A stretch of 64,000 bases of DNA from an uncultured Corynebacterium sp. (GCF_946221935.1 NZ_CAMIGN010000002.1:117536-181535); one strand, 5' to 3'. Shown: positions 18,152 to 27,689, numbered from the stretch's first letter. Numbers and translations: made by a program. Notes: generated from the letters alone by a model not told the origin.

Positions 18152-19768
18152 TTAGAGGCTGACCTGGCCGGTGAGGATCAGGTACAGTGCGCCGATCGAC
18201 GAAATAACGACGATGGTGCTGATGATCCACTCGAAAGTGTTGAAGATGCGTCCGCCGGCCTTGATGCGGGTGGATACGTAAACCACCAGCCCCGGCACAA
18301 TGAGCAATGTGCCAAGTAGGACGAACTGCAGCTCGGCGGCGTAGAGCAGCCACAAGGAGTAGCCGAAAGCCACCGCGCTGATGAGCAGGTGAATACGGTT
18401 GGTGCCCTTGCTTACATCCGGTCCGGAAATATCGAACTTCGAGCCCGCGTCCGGGTGCTTGAAGCCGTGGCCACGTGTGGCCAGGAACAGCAGGTACAGG
18501 CTGGAGAACACATAAGGCACCAGATAGAGCGACGTAGCCAGCTGCACCATCGTGGTGTACGTGGATTCATTGAGGTAGAACACGATAATGAACACCTGGA
18601 TCACCACGGCGGAAAGGAACTGTGAGACATAGGGGGCGCCCATATCGTTGGTGCGTCCAACTGTCTTTGGTAGTAGTCCATCTTGCGCCATGAGCGTGAT
18701 TGGCTCGGCACATAGCATCTGCCAGGAGACATAGGCGCCCAGCACGGAGATGCACAGGCCGATGGAGATCAACCCAGCGCCCCACGGGCCAACGACGTGC
18801 TCCAGCACCGTTCCCATGGAATTGTCGCCCATAGCAGCCAGCTCCTCGCGGGAGACCACACCGAAGGAAAGGAAGCTCACGGCGTTGAGTAGGAAGAACA
18901 CTGCGATGAATCCGAGGAAGGTCGCCAGCGACACGTCCTTGCGGTGGCGTGCGCGCTTCGAGTAGGTCGAGGCGCCTTCCACGCCGATGAAGGCCCAGAC
19001 AGTAAACAGCATCATGCCCTTTACCTGGTCGCCAAGGGAGAAAGCCTGATCCTGATTCTCGCCGAAGGTTGCGGCACGGCCCCAGAAGTCTGAGGTGAAG
19101 ACGTCCGTGTTGAAGCCGGCGAAGGCAACCAGCACCAGGAAGGCCAGAATCGGCAGGATCTTCGCCACAGTGGTGATGACGTTCATGATCGCTGCCTGAC
19201 GCACGCCTCGGGAAAGGACGATAAAGATTCCCCAGGTTAGTGCCGAAACACAGATCGACTGCACCAGCGGATGGTCGCTGCCGAAGATGGGGAAGAAGAA
19301 GCTGAGCGAGCTAAAGAACAATGTGGCATAACCCACCTGGGCAATGATGGTGCCCAGCCAATATCCCCAGGCAGAGGCGAAGCCCACGAAGTCCCCCAAC
19401 CCGGCGCGCACGTAGGAATACACGCCGGAATCCAGGTGCGGCTTGCGCAGAGCGAGAGCTTGGAAGACATAGGCGATGCACAGCATGCCCACGCCCGTAA
19501 TGCCCCAGCCGATGAGAGCGGCACCGGGCGAGGCCACCGACGCGATATTTTGCGGCAGGGCGAATATGCCCGCGCCGACGGTGGAGCCAACGATAAGGCT
19601 GACCAGCGTGCCCATGCGAACGGTGCGCGGGTCGTCCTTAATCAGTACCTCCGCAGTAGAGGCCTGGGGGTGGTGCGCCCCGGTCGATTCACCGGCGGAC
19701 GCGCCCAGGCGCTTTCCCTGCGATGCGTTCGAAGTAGATGGGGTATCCCCATTATTAGAGATATTCAC
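18152..19768 (-). CDS. Amino-acid permease, APC family (basic amino acid/polyamine antiporter type)
   Basis: Inner-membrane transporter of about 538 residues with 12-13 hydrophobic segments. The frame extends to ATG 19837, but GTG 19768 gives the start VNISNNGDTPSTSNA, which avoids overlap with the divergent promoter; the start is uncertain. The core motif VRMGTLVSLIVGSTVGAGIFALPQ is the first helix of arginine/ornithine antiporter-like (ArcD/LysI-type) APC members. Ser/Thr-rich residues 1-40 precede it. Substrate is inferred only at family level. It is divergent from the DNA repair gene. Confidence 0.85.
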   Translation of the reverse strand: MNISNNGDTPSTSNASQGKRLGASAGESTGAHHPQASTAEVLIKDDPRTVRMGTLVSLIVGSTVGAGIFALPQNIASVASPGAALIGWGITGVGMLCIAYVFQALALRKPHLDSGVYSYVRAGLGDFVGFASAWGYWLGTIIAQVGYATLFFSSLSFFFPIFGSDHPLVQSICVSALTWGIFIVLSRGVRQAAIMNVITTVAKILPILAFLVLVAFAGFNTDVFTSDFWGRAATFGENQDQAFSLGDQVKGMMLFTVWAFIGVEGASTYSKRARHRKDVSLATFLGFIAVFFLLNAVSFLSFGVVSREELAAMGDNSMGTVLEHVVGPWGAGLISIGLCISVLGAYVSWQMLCAEPITLMAQDGLLPKTVGRTNDMGAPYVSQFLSAVVIQVFIIVFYLNESTYTTMVQLATSLYLVPYVFSSLYLLFLATRGHGFKHPDAGSKFDISGPDVSKGTNRIHLLISAVAFGYSLWLLYAAELQFVLLGTLLIVPGLVVYVSTRIKAGGRIFNTFEWIISTIVVISSIGALYLILTGQVSL

Positions 19769-19859
19769 GGTTAGTACCGTACAACGTAGATGGCGCTTTG
19801 ACCCAACCGGCGCGTGGATACTCGCGTGAGGGGGCATAATGGTTGGGCATAATAACAGT

Positions 19860-20354
19860 ATGGATTCACAAATCGGTCAGAATGTCGTTCGACTGGATGA
19901 CGTCGCGCTCCGGGTGCTGGCCACCGACCGAGGCGTGTTGGCCGTTGAGTTCGAAGGTGTTCAGCAGGAAAGCGGCGCCGGCAACCCCGGTAATGCCGCC
20001 AGCTGTTACGCTGCAGAAGCTGCAGAACAATTGCGCGCATACTTCTCCGGCGAACTCTGCACATTCACCGTTCCTGTGGATCTCAGTCGTATTACCACCC
20101 CGTTCCAGCGCCGAGTGCTGCAAGCAATGGCGCGGATTCCCTACGGCCAGACTTGGAGTTATGCCAGGCTTGCAGCTGAGGCAGGCAGCCCGTGTGCCAT
20201 CCGTGCCGCTGCCTCGGCGTGCGCAAACAATCCACTCCCGATCCTCTATCCCTGTCACCGCGTAGTGCGCAGCGATGGGCGCATCGGAGAGTATCTGGGC
20301 GGAGCTGAGCTGAAGCAGGCGCTAATCGATATGGAACGCCGGCACTGTGCATAG
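19860..20354 (+). CDS. ogt: Methylated-DNA--protein-cysteine methyltransferase
   Basis: Suicide repair enzyme that moves alkyl groups from O6-alkylguanine to its own Cys. The active-site motif PCHRVV is present (LPILYPCHRVVRSDG), with the winged-helix segment VDLSRITTPFQRRVLQAMARIPYG and the GQTWSYARLA region before it. I use ATG 19860 (164 residues); an in-frame ATG at 19839 would add seven residues. A CATAAT six bases upstream hints at a leaderless start. Convergent with the DUF1023 gene. Confidence 0.93.
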   Translation: MDSQIGQNVVRLDDVALRVLATDRGVLAVEFEGVQQESGAGNPGNAASCYAAEAAEQLRAYFSGELCTFTVPVDLSRITTPFQRRVLQAMARIPYGQTWSYARLAAEAGSPCAIRAAASACANNPLPILYPCHRVVRSDGRIGEYLGGAELKQALIDMERRHCA

Positions 20355-20363
20355 TGGTTTTCG

Positions 20364-21683
20364 CTAGTGTGCATTCACCTCCGGAGACCACATGTAGGAG
20401 CTATGCGCATCTGTCTCCCCGCGGCGTAGCAGGTAGAGATCCAAAATTCGCCCCCAACCGTAACCGGACCAATCACCTGCATCGGCCTCGTGCGGTGGGG
20501 CATGGAAATCGGGTGCGGCTGGATCCCGCCCATGCACCCCGAGCTCAGGAGTAGTCGTCAGCCGAATCATATCGCCGGGGACGTGCTCGTTGTACACCTC
20601 CGCGTGCCCATCTTTCGCATGCAGTTGCAAGTCCTCCGCCTGTTCGGCGTGGACGCCCGGGCTGCCCCATAGCCTGACTTCGTCCGCGGTGAGGCCTTCA
20701 CCACTGCGAGCTGCAGCTTCACCGACCACCACGGATCCGTAGCTATAGCCCACTACCTGCAATCTTGCATTCGGGTTCTTTTCGCGTAGCTGACGTTGAT
20801 GCTCCTGCAGTGCCGTAGCGCCGGCCTTTGCTGGTTCCCGCGATACCGCACTTGTGAGATCTTCGGGCGCTGCATAACCATGCCAAGCCACCACCGCCAC
20901 GTTCTTGCCCTGTGCTGCGGCGTCCGCTGCCGTTGCCCGCGCCCACGCTTCTGTGCGCTGGAGTGCTTCCGGATTATTGGAACCCACGCCACTGACCAGC
21001 GTAATTACCTCATCCGCATGCTTGGGATCACCCACCGTCACCACGGGGTCATGAGGAGAATCCACGCGCTCTACTGGCAGGTCTTTGGAAACTAGCGGTA
21101 GTGACGCCCCCTCGGTTTCGCCCCCTGCAAAATCACTTCGGGGTAGGGCAACGGAGTTACTGATCGAATGAATGATTCCGCCCGAGGCACGATCCAACAG
21201 ACCCGCCAACTTCAGTGCCCCGCGCAGAACATTCGTTAGCGCTAGAGCCATGCTTTGTGCAGCCTCGCCGATTCCGGGAATCAATCCAAGGTGTTTGGCT
21301 GACACCTCACCATCCTGCTGGACGGACATGAGTGCCATCCGGGCAAGCCCTACCGTCGTCCTCACTGCCAACCTGGTGGGGGTAAGAATATCGGCGTGAA
21401 TATTCGCCACTTTCCCAATTGTGCTGCTGCTAAAACCAGCGGTGTCCAGTTGGTTCGCCGCTGAATCAGTGGCGTGTTTAGCTGCATCGGCTGCTTGCCC
21501 CGACCAGTCGGCTTCCCATTGGGCTGTCTTTCGCGCTTCTCCTGCATGGCGAGAGGTCTTCTCGCCGCTGCTTTTAAACAGTCCGGCGGCGGTGCGCAGA
21601 GCCTCTACATTGGCATGTTCCACATCGTTGACCGTGACTGTTTTTCCGAAGCTGCTGGAACCGGAACCTCCATACTCGTTCAT
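20364..21683 (-). CDS. DUF1023 alpha/beta hydrolase with ESX-like N-terminal helices
   Basis: 439 residues. The C-terminal half is a DUF1023 hydrolase: oxyanion/nucleophile elbow GYSYGSVVVGEAA (catalytic Ser), then an Asp near PGDMIRLTT and a late His. Residues 1-130 are helical with a W-x-G-like turn (WEADWSGQAADAA), similar to proteins handled by type VII secretion. No classical signal peptide is seen. It overlaps the upstream small gene by four bases (ATGA), so the two are made together. The pairing suggests an exported enzyme and its helical partner; the substrate is unknown. Confidence 0.82.
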   Translation of the reverse strand: MNEYGGSGSSSFGKTVTVNDVEHANVEALRTAAGLFKSSGEKTSRHAGEARKTAQWEADWSGQAADAAKHATDSAANQLDTAGFSSSTIGKVANIHADILTPTRLAVRTTVGLARMALMSVQQDGEVSAKHLGLIPGIGEAAQSMALALTNVLRGALKLAGLLDRASGGIIHSISNSVALPRSDFAGGETEGASLPLVSKDLPVERVDSPHDPVVTVGDPKHADEVITLVSGVGSNNPEALQRTEAWARATAADAAAQGKNVAVVAWHGYAAPEDLTSAVSREPAKAGATALQEHQRQLREKNPNARLQVVGYSYGSVVVGEAAARSGEGLTADEVRLWGSPGVHAEQAEDLQLHAKDGHAEVYNEHVPGDMIRLTTTPELGVHGRDPAAPDFHAPPHEADAGDWSGYGWGRILDLYLLRRGETDAHSSYMWSPEVNAH

Positions 21684-22006
21684 CGGTTCGCTCCTGAGAG
21701 TGCATCGGAACCATCATTGTCGGCGAAGTCCACGTCGTTGGTGAAGGCGCTAATGCTCTGGCTCATTGTGCTCAACTGCCGGCCGAAACCGGTGAAAGCT
21801 GCGTGGAGCTTATCCGCCGCCGTGGCAATTCCACTGGTTGTTGATCCGCCAGGCACTCCAGGAGCTTCTGCGTTCGCCACCGAATAGCCAGCCGAAGCGC
21901 ACTGCACGCCGTTCTCAGTGATTTTCTCGCATCGTTTCTGTACCGCTGCCGAATCGATTTCCATTGTGTCCAGATAATTTAGAAACCCCATTGCCGAATA
22001 TTGCAT
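21680..22006 (-). CDS. Small helical protein, possible ESX/WXG100-like partner
   Basis: 108 residues from ATG 22006, which follows GGGGG; a longer open frame to 22438 is antisense to the amidase gene and is not used. Two predicted helices (around MEIDSAAVQKRCEKITENG and TAADKLHAAFTGFGRQL) are separated by a Pro/Gly/Ser turn. Size and shape fit WXG100/ESX-type proteins, although the canonical W-x-G is absent. It is directly upstream of, and translationally coupled to, the DUF1023 hydrolase. Confidence 0.6.
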   Translation of the reverse strand: MQYSAMGFLNYLDTMEIDSAAVQKRCEKITENGVQCASAGYSVANAEAPGVPGGSTTSGIATAADKLHAAFTGFGRQLSTMSQSISAFTNDVDFADNDGSDALSGANR

Positions 22007-22190
22007 GCAAACCCCCTGTGCTCTGCGTATCTTTAGACCGTGCTTTTGAAAAGGGAGTGTAGGGAGACCAAGGGGCGTCAATAAAGAGAAAACTTGGGAG
22101 CTTGTGGATAACTCAGTTTTATCCACAGGCCTTCGGTAAGCGGAAGGCAAAAGAGCGCACGATGTCGGCAGAATCGCTAGGGTGGTCTGT

Positions 22191-23120
22191 ATGCGTATCG
22201 CTGTCATCCAGATGAAGGCCGAACCGGATGTGGAAGCTAACCTGGCTCGCGTCCTGAAGTACATTGCGTCCGGTGCGGCAAATGGTGCTGACCTGGTCGT
22301 TTTCCCGGAAGCGGCTATGTTCCCCTTCGATAGCGGACGGCTGGATACAGTCGCCCAACCGCTGGATGGGCCCTTCGCCCAGGCGGTGATCGATACGGCC
22401 AAGAAGCACGGGACGACCGCCGTTGTCGGCATGTTCACCCCGGCGGATACCGTTTATCGCACTCCGAGTGGGAAGCTGGTAACTGAGCAGCCCAGCGACT
22501 CCCCGGAGGCCAATCAGTTCCGCCGCGTGCACAATACCCTGCTGGTCGCGGGACCGGATTATGTGACGCACTATGACAAGATTCACACCTACGATGCCTT
22601 CGGCTACCGAGAGTCGGACACCGTCAAGCCCGGGGAGCGTCGCGTGGTTATTGACGTCGGCGGCGTGGGTGTGGGGCTGGCTACCTGCTATGACATCCGC
22701 TTCCCAGGGCACTTTGTGGCCATGGCAGCCGCGGGCGCCAAGGTGATGATTGTGCCCTCTAGCTGGGCGGACGGTCCTGGGAAGCTGGAGCAGTGGCGCG
22801 AGCTTACGGCAGCCCGTGCGCTGGATTCGACTAGCTACCTGATCGCCGCGGGAATGGCGCGTCCTGGTTCACCGGAGCGTTACGGCACTGCGGACGGTCC
22901 TACCGGCATCGGCCACTCTGTGGCCATCGGCCCGAACGGCGCCCGGCTAGCGGAGACTGGCTATGCCGCACAGGTGCTGACCATCGATATTGACCCGAAT
23001 TACGTGGACAAGGTTCGCAAGTCTCTCCCGGTCCTCGATGGCCACCGCATCGATCGCGAACTCGGCGTAGGGGTCGATCTGATCGGTGAGGTTGAAGAGC
23101 AAAGAGAAATAGTGCAGTAA
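22191..23120 (+). CDS. Nitrilase-superfamily amidohydrolase (deaminated-glutathione amidase-like)
   Basis: 309-residue carbon-nitrogen hydrolase. The catalytic triad is visible: Glu in VVFPEAAMF, Lys in YDKIHTYDAFGYRES, and Cys in GLATCYDIRFPGHF. The HTYDAF and ES pattern resembles the Nit1/YafV group, which hydrolyses deaminated glutathione, but substrate assignment in this family is unreliable. ATG 22191 follows TAGGGT by seven bases, so the transcript is probably leaderless. It stands alone, converging on the reductase gene. Confidence 0.88.
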   Translation: MRIAVIQMKAEPDVEANLARVLKYIASGAANGADLVVFPEAAMFPFDSGRLDTVAQPLDGPFAQAVIDTAKKHGTTAVVGMFTPADTVYRTPSGKLVTEQPSDSPEANQFRRVHNTLLVAGPDYVTHYDKIHTYDAFGYRESDTVKPGERRVVIDVGGVGVGLATCYDIRFPGHFVAMAAAGAKVMIVPSSWADGPGKLEQWRELTAARALDSTSYLIAAGMARPGSPERYGTADGPTGIGHSVAIGPNGARLAETGYAAQVLTIDIDPNYVDKVRKSLPVLDGHRIDRELGVGVDLIGEVEEQREIVQ

Positions 23121-23124
23121 TGCA

Positions 23125-24375
23125 CTAGCTGTGCGGTACGTCGAAGCGCAGCTGCTCTCGGTTCGCGCCCGCACGCAGGAAAGCCTCCACAGTGTGCTGC
23201 TTCATGTCTGGGTTTCCCGTGATCAGCACTTCGGCATCTCGCCATGCGCCCTGTTCGGCAGCCACCTCGCCTACTAGGCCACGTGCAGTGAAAGCATCGA
23301 ACTCTTCCGCCGCCGGCTCGTCGTTCTGCACCACCAGGTACACGTCTAGCCAGTCGAAAGCCTCCTCAGTGGCCACCAGGCTCTTCCACTCATAGAGCTC
23401 GTCCGGGTTCTGTGCCCCGAAGAAGAGCTGCACCTTGGGAGGCCGCTCCTCGGATTGAACCAGATCCAATAGAATCGCCCGCACCGGAGCCAAACCCGTG
23501 GAGCCCGCCACCATCACCACCGGCTTTTCCCCCGAAATCTGCAGATCCCCATAAGGGTTAGCCAGCACCCACTGCTCGCCGACTTGGGTGCCCTCCACGA
23601 TTGCACGGGAAAACGGTCCGACCGCGCGTACGTGAAACTCCACCAATCCGTCCTCATTAAAAGGGATAGCGGGGGACAGCGCACGCCACAGCTCGGGGGT
23701 GTGCGGAGTGCGCACCTCCACATGTTGACCCGACCAATACGGCAACGGCGGATCGACCTGTGTGCGGACCACCGCGACGGCGTCACAGGGATGAAGAACC
23801 TCGAGTACCTTCGCGGCAGAGGTGGCGGGCAGCTCGGCTTCCTCATCCTCGATTGCGCCATACGCAAGCAGGCTACACCCCAGGTTGATCGTGTCACTGA
23901 GCTTTTTGGTGACGCCGATATGCTCGCCGATGGCCTCCACTAACGCGGACTCTAGCGCGGCATAATGCTCCGACCCAATGCCGAACTTGCGGAAATCCTT
24001 GCCCGTCGCCACCAGGAATTCCCCCTGGGCAGAGGCGAACTCGCCGCCACGGGTGATGCCGCGGAGAACGAAGCGGATGGTGCGATCCAGATATACCTCA
24101 TCCAGATCCAAAGTCTGGGAGAAATCCGGGGAGGGATTGGTGTACTCAGTGCCCGCGACGTGCGGAAAGTGCACAGGTCGGGGCCTCAGATCCATGGAAT
24201 TCAGCTTCGCACGGGTGAGCTGAGTCAGATCGTGGCGGTGTTCCTCAATGAGCGCGAGCAACTCAGCGAAGGTGTATTCGTCTTGTGAAGAGTGGCGTGC
24301 CACGGACTCGAAGTCTCCTTGCTCTCCAGGGGCGGGTTGAGGCAACCGGGTGAGGGGCCGGCTGGTTGCCCTCAT
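23125..24375 (-). CDS. Flavohemoprotein-like FAD/NAD oxidoreductase
   Basis: 416 residues from ATG 24375, behind AGGTGAGAC. The C-terminal half is a ferredoxin-NADP reductase module: PYWSGQHVEVRTPH (FAD side), VVMVAGSTGLAPVRAIL (nucleotide binding) and VLITGNPDMKQHTVEAFLRAG. The N-terminal half has the helical layout of a globin (IGEHIGVTKKLSDT region) but the heme-ligand His is not obvious to me. The family includes NO dioxygenases; if the heme site is lost, it would act as a plain reductase. Confidence 0.75.
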   Translation of the reverse strand: MRATSRPLTRLPQPAPGEQGDFESVARHSSQDEYTFAELLALIEEHRHDLTQLTRAKLNSMDLRPRPVHFPHVAGTEYTNPSPDFSQTLDLDEVYLDRTIRFVLRGITRGGEFASAQGEFLVATGKDFRKFGIGSEHYAALESALVEAIGEHIGVTKKLSDTINLGCSLLAYGAIEDEEAELPATSAAKVLEVLHPCDAVAVVRTQVDPPLPYWSGQHVEVRTPHTPELWRALSPAIPFNEDGLVEFHVRAVGPFSRAIVEGTQVGEQWVLANPYGDLQISGEKPVVMVAGSTGLAPVRAILLDLVQSEERPPKVQLFFGAQNPDELYEWKSLVATEEAFDWLDVYLVVQNDEPAAEEFDAFTARGLVGEVAAEQGAWRDAEVLITGNPDMKQHTVEAFLRAGANREQLRFDVPHS

Positions 24376-24408
24376 TGTCTCACCTGAACCTGTGAATGGG
24401 AACTTCCC

Positions 24409-25512
24409 CTATTGGAACGCCTGATTGCCCAGCTGTTGAGGTGCTGTGTGGTACTCGACGGGGGTCTCTGAGAAGTTGATCGGGTTACGCACGCTACGCA
24501 TGCCCTCGACCTCCACGATCGGGTCCAGCCCGAGGGATTCGGCGAACTCAAAGGCCTGTTTGATGTTATTTACCGGGCCTGCGGGGACTCCAGCGGCGCG
24601 CAGCTTCTCAAACCATTCCTGCGCACTGCCTTGAGCCAATGCCTGCTCGATGATTGCGGCCAATTCGGCGCGGTGAGCGACTCGGTCGCTGTTGGTGGCG
24701 AAGCGGGCGTCATCAATATATTCCTCAATCCCCAGCACCCGGCAGGTTCGGTGGTATAGCGAGTCATTGCCGGCGGCGATGGCGAGGTCGCCCTCCTGGG
24801 TCTTAAACACCTGGTAGGGGGCGATGGACGGGTGAGTGTTGCCCATCGCCTTGCCAATCACACCCGCGCCGACGAACGCGCTGGCCTGGTTGGCCAGAGA
24901 AGACAGCAGGGTGTGCAGCAGGTTGATCTCGATGTGCTGGCCCTTGCCGGTGGAGGTGCGGGAGTGCAGGGCGGCGAGGATGCCCATGCCCATGTGGAGG
25001 CCGGTGAGGACATCCACCAGCGCCACGCCGACCTTGACCGGGTGGCCCTCCTCGCCGTTGATGGACATGAGGCCACCGACGGCCTGCACCATCAGGTCGT
25101 AGCCGCCGATGTCCGCGCCCTTGCCGGAGCCGAAGCCGGAGAGGGAGGCGTAGATCAGGCCTTCGTTGTGCTGGCGGAGTGTTTCATAATCCAATCCCAT
25201 GCGCTGCATCGTGCCGGGGCGGAAGTTCTCCACCAGAATGTCGGCTTCTTCGGCGATGCGGCGGGCCTGCTGGCGGCCCTCATCGGTGGAGAGATCGATC
25301 TCCACCGACTTCTTATTGCGATTCACACCCGCGAAATAGGTGGACATGCCCTGGGAGTTGACGGGTGGTGCCCACGAGCGAGTGTCGTCGCCGGTGCCGG
25401 GGCGCTCGATCTTGATGACCTGTGCGCCCATGTCCGCCAGCATCATGGTTGCGTAGGGGCCGGCGAGGACGCGGGAGAAATCGGCCACGACGATACCTTC
25501 AAGGGGGCCCAT
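24409..25512 (-). CDS. Family III CoA-transferase (CaiB/BaiF), probable glutarate CoA-transferase
   Basis: 367 residues from ATG 25512 behind AGAAAGG; a longer frame to 25731 is ignored. It begins MGPLEGIVVADFSRVLAGPY, the standard CaiB/BaiF start. The catalytic Asp is in the GGYDLMVQAVGGLMS segment, and ADILVENFRPGTMQRMGLDY is the conserved second motif. This family includes the succinyl-CoA:glutarate CoA-transferase. The gene lies 62 bases downstream of the glutaryl-CoA dehydrogenase gene on the same strand, so making glutaryl-CoA is the natural inference. Substrate not proven by sequence. Confidence 0.85.
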   Translation of the reverse strand: MGPLEGIVVADFSRVLAGPYATMMLADMGAQVIKIERPGTGDDTRSWAPPVNSQGMSTYFAGVNRNKKSVEIDLSTDEGRQQARRIAEEADILVENFRPGTMQRMGLDYETLRQHNEGLIYASLSGFGSGKGADIGGYDLMVQAVGGLMSINGEEGHPVKVGVALVDVLTGLHMGMGILAALHSRTSTGKGQHIEINLLHTLLSSLANQASAFVGAGVIGKAMGNTHPSIAPYQVFKTQEGDLAIAAGNDSLYHRTCRVLGIEEYIDDARFATNSDRVAHRAELAAIIEQALAQGSAQEWFEKLRAAGVPAGPVNNIKQAFEFAESLGLDPIVEVEGMRSVRNPINFSETPVEYHTAPQQLGNQAFQ

Positions 25513-25574
25513 TTGTGCCTTTCTGGTTGGGGAGGGGGATTGGGTGGATTGGGTAGGGAGTAGGCTGCGGCGGT

Positions 25575-26741
25575 TTAGCGGAATGCGCCCTTGCCGGTGA
25601 GGGCCTGGCCGATGATCAGCTGGTGCATCTCTGCGGTGCCCTCGTAGGTCAGCACGGATTCCAGGTTGTTGGCATGGCGCAGCGGCGAATACTCCAGGGT
25701 GATGCCGGAAGCACCCAGCAGGGTGCGACACTCGCGGGCGATCTCCAGGGCCACGCGGGTGGAGTTCAGCTTGCCGACGGAAACCTGGTGTGGGGCGAGC
25801 TCGCCCTTGTCCTTCAGACGACCGAGCTGCAGGGCCAACAGGACGGACTTGTTGAGCTCGACGGACATGTTGGCCAGCTTCGCCTGGGTGAGCTGGTAGC
25901 TGGACAGGGACTTGCCGAATACCTCGCGGGTCTCGGTGTACTCAATGGCAGTTTCCAGGCTGTCGCGGGCGGCACCCAGGGCGCCCCAGATGATGCCGTA
26001 GCGAGCCTCGTTGAGGCAGGTCAGCGGGCCGCGGAGAGTGTCGATCTTCGGTAGGCGCTGGGAATCCGGTACGCGGCAGTTGTCCAGCACGATCTCGCCG
26101 GTGATGGAGGCGCGCAGCGAGAGCTTCTTGTGGATTTCCGGGGCGGTGAAGCCCTCCATTCCCTTTTCCAGGATGAAACCTGCGAAGCCGTCCTCGGTGC
26201 GAGCCCACACAACGGCCACGTCGGCGACGGGGGAGTTGGTGATCCACATCTTGGTGCCGTTGAGGACCCACTCGTCGCCGTCGCGGGTTGCGCGCATCTT
26301 CATGGACGCCGGGTCGGATCCGGCGTCGGGCTCCGTCAAGCCGAAGCAGCCCAGGTACTCACCGGCGGCCATCTTCGGCAGGTACTTTTCCTTCTGTTCC
26401 TCGGAACCCCAGTGGTGGATGGCGAACATAGCCAGGGAGCCCTGGACGGAGACGAAGGAACGCAGGCCGGAATCGACAGCCTCGATTTCCATGCAGGCCA
26501 GGCCGTAGGCGACAGCGGAGGCGCCGGGGCACTCGTAGCCTTCCAGGTGCATGCCCAGAGCGCCGAGCTGCCCGAACTGCGGGCCGAGTTCCTTGGCGGG
26601 CAGGGTACCCTTGTCGAACCATTCCTGCACATTGGGCTTGAGAGTTTTCTGGGCGAAGTCCGCCATGGCTTCCTGCAGCATGCGCTCTTCGTCGGAGAGC
26701 AGGCTGTTGAAGGAGGTGAGGTCGAGCGGTGAGGAGGTCAT
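25575..26741 (-). CDS. gcdH: Acyl-CoA dehydrogenase, glutaryl-CoA dehydrogenase type
   Basis: 388-residue FAD enzyme. GcdH-specific features include the catalytic Glu in TYEGTAEMHQLIIGQALTG, SVQGSLAMFAIHHWGSEEQK, and GCFGLTEPDAGSDP for the flavin. GcdH oxidises and decarboxylates glutaryl-CoA to crotonyl-CoA. The gene heads a two-gene operon with the CoA-transferase and is divergent from an IclR-type regulator, with a 188-base gap containing inverted repeats. With the nearby TRAP transporter this forms a complete glutarate uptake and activation route on paper. Confidence 0.88.
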   Translation of the reverse strand: MTSSPLDLTSFNSLLSDEERMLQEAMADFAQKTLKPNVQEWFDKGTLPAKELGPQFGQLGALGMHLEGYECPGASAVAYGLACMEIEAVDSGLRSFVSVQGSLAMFAIHHWGSEEQKEKYLPKMAAGEYLGCFGLTEPDAGSDPASMKMRATRDGDEWVLNGTKMWITNSPVADVAVVWARTEDGFAGFILEKGMEGFTAPEIHKKLSLRASITGEIVLDNCRVPDSQRLPKIDTLRGPLTCLNEARYGIIWGALGAARDSLETAIEYTETREVFGKSLSSYQLTQAKLANMSVELNKSVLLALQLGRLKDKGELAPHQVSVGKLNSTRVALEIARECRTLLGASGITLEYSPLRHANNLESVLTYEGTAEMHQLIIGQALTGKGAFR

Positions 26742-26809
26742 GCCAGTCAGTTCCTTACATATATAGGGATTCCGATACTGATTTGTGTACCCTTGAGTGT
26801 AGAGGAAGT

Positions 26810-26839
26810 GATTTCGTCGCGAAAGGTTTTTGCGAAATC
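26810..26839. promoter_or_regulatory. Inverted repeat in the gcdH/IclR divergent promoter region
   Basis: GATTTCG at 26810-26816 and CGAAATC at 26833-26839 are complementary, and a smaller palindrome TTTCG-TCG-CGAAA lies at 26812-26824. IclR regulators bind palindromes between divergent genes, so this is a candidate operator. Confidence 0.4.
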
Positions 26840-26929
26840 TTCCTTTACTATCGTTTGAGTCACGCTCCCGACGTTGCTCTCGCTACGCCGTTCCCTCTAC
26901 GTCAACTACCTAGCCGAAAGGAACCCTCA

Positions 26930-27685
26930 ATGCCCGACGCGTCCCGGTTCCCCTTTCCCGTCGATCAGCAGCCAGGCAGGTCGCACCACCGCACTGTCGA
27001 CCGGATTGCGGACATCTTGGAGTTTGTGGCCCGCAACCCGCAGCCACGCGGGCTCACCGATATTTCGAAGGCTATTGGCGCGCCGGTAAGTTCCACTCAG
27101 TCCCTGGTGAATGGCCTGGTCGCGGCCGGATACCTGGAGGAACGGGATAAAGCCTTCCGCTTGGGGCTTGCGCCATATCTTCTGAGCACTCTCGCCGGTA
27201 GCCGACCAGTGGATCAGGTCACCCACGACATGCTGGAAGACGTGGTGGAAGAGACGGGCTATATCGCCGTGTTGGCGTCATTGGTAGGTGACAACGTCTA
27301 CTACCTCGACTACGCGCTGTCGGACCCCGAGTTCGAGTACCTGGCGCAGAACCGTCTGCAGCGCCCGCCGCTCGAAACGTCGGCAGGATGGGCGATCCTC
27401 TCCGGGCTGGGGCACGAGCAGGTGTGGGGGATTCTGGCTGCTTCCGAGAGTTCGCAGGAGACCATCAATAAGTTCCAGCGCTGGTACCCAGACATGCGCG
27501 CGACCGGCGAGTGTATTGCTCCTGGTGTGGCCTTGAACGGCGCGGATGGTGTGGCCGTGCGTGTCGAGAGTCAGGGGGTGGCGGTGGCCTCGGTGTCCGT
27601 CATTGCCTCGACCGAGCAGATCGCGCGCGACGCGGATCGGATTATTGAGGTTTTAAGACGCCACAGTGCCCGCTGGAACCGTTAG
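26930..27685 (+). CDS. IclR-family transcriptional regulator
   Basis: 251 residues from ATG 26930, behind GAAAGGAAC; the open frame from 26729 runs through the promoter and is not used. Residues ~25-85 are the winged helix (RIADILEFVARNPQPRGLTD, SSTQSLVNGLVAAGYLEE), and the rest is the effector-binding domain with EETGYIAVLASLVGDNVYYLD and GVAVASVSVIAS. Position between the glutaryl-CoA genes and the TRAP genes suggests it controls one or both. The effector is unknown. Confidence 0.9.
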   Translation: MPDASRFPFPVDQQPGRSHHRTVDRIADILEFVARNPQPRGLTDISKAIGAPVSSTQSLVNGLVAAGYLEERDKAFRLGLAPYLLSTLAGSRPVDQVTHDMLEDVVEETGYIAVLASLVGDNVYYLDYALSDPEFEYLAQNRLQRPPLETSAGWAILSGLGHEQVWGILAASESSQETINKFQRWYPDMRATGECIAPGVALNGADGVAVRVESQGVAVASVSVIASTEQIARDADRIIEVLRRHSARWNR

Positions 27686-27689
27686 CAGC

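Noticed and set aside
24832..25563. 243-codon plus-strand frame opposite the CoA-transferase gene
   Set aside because: Antisense frame of a convincing CaiB/BaiF enzyme; no recognisable domain.
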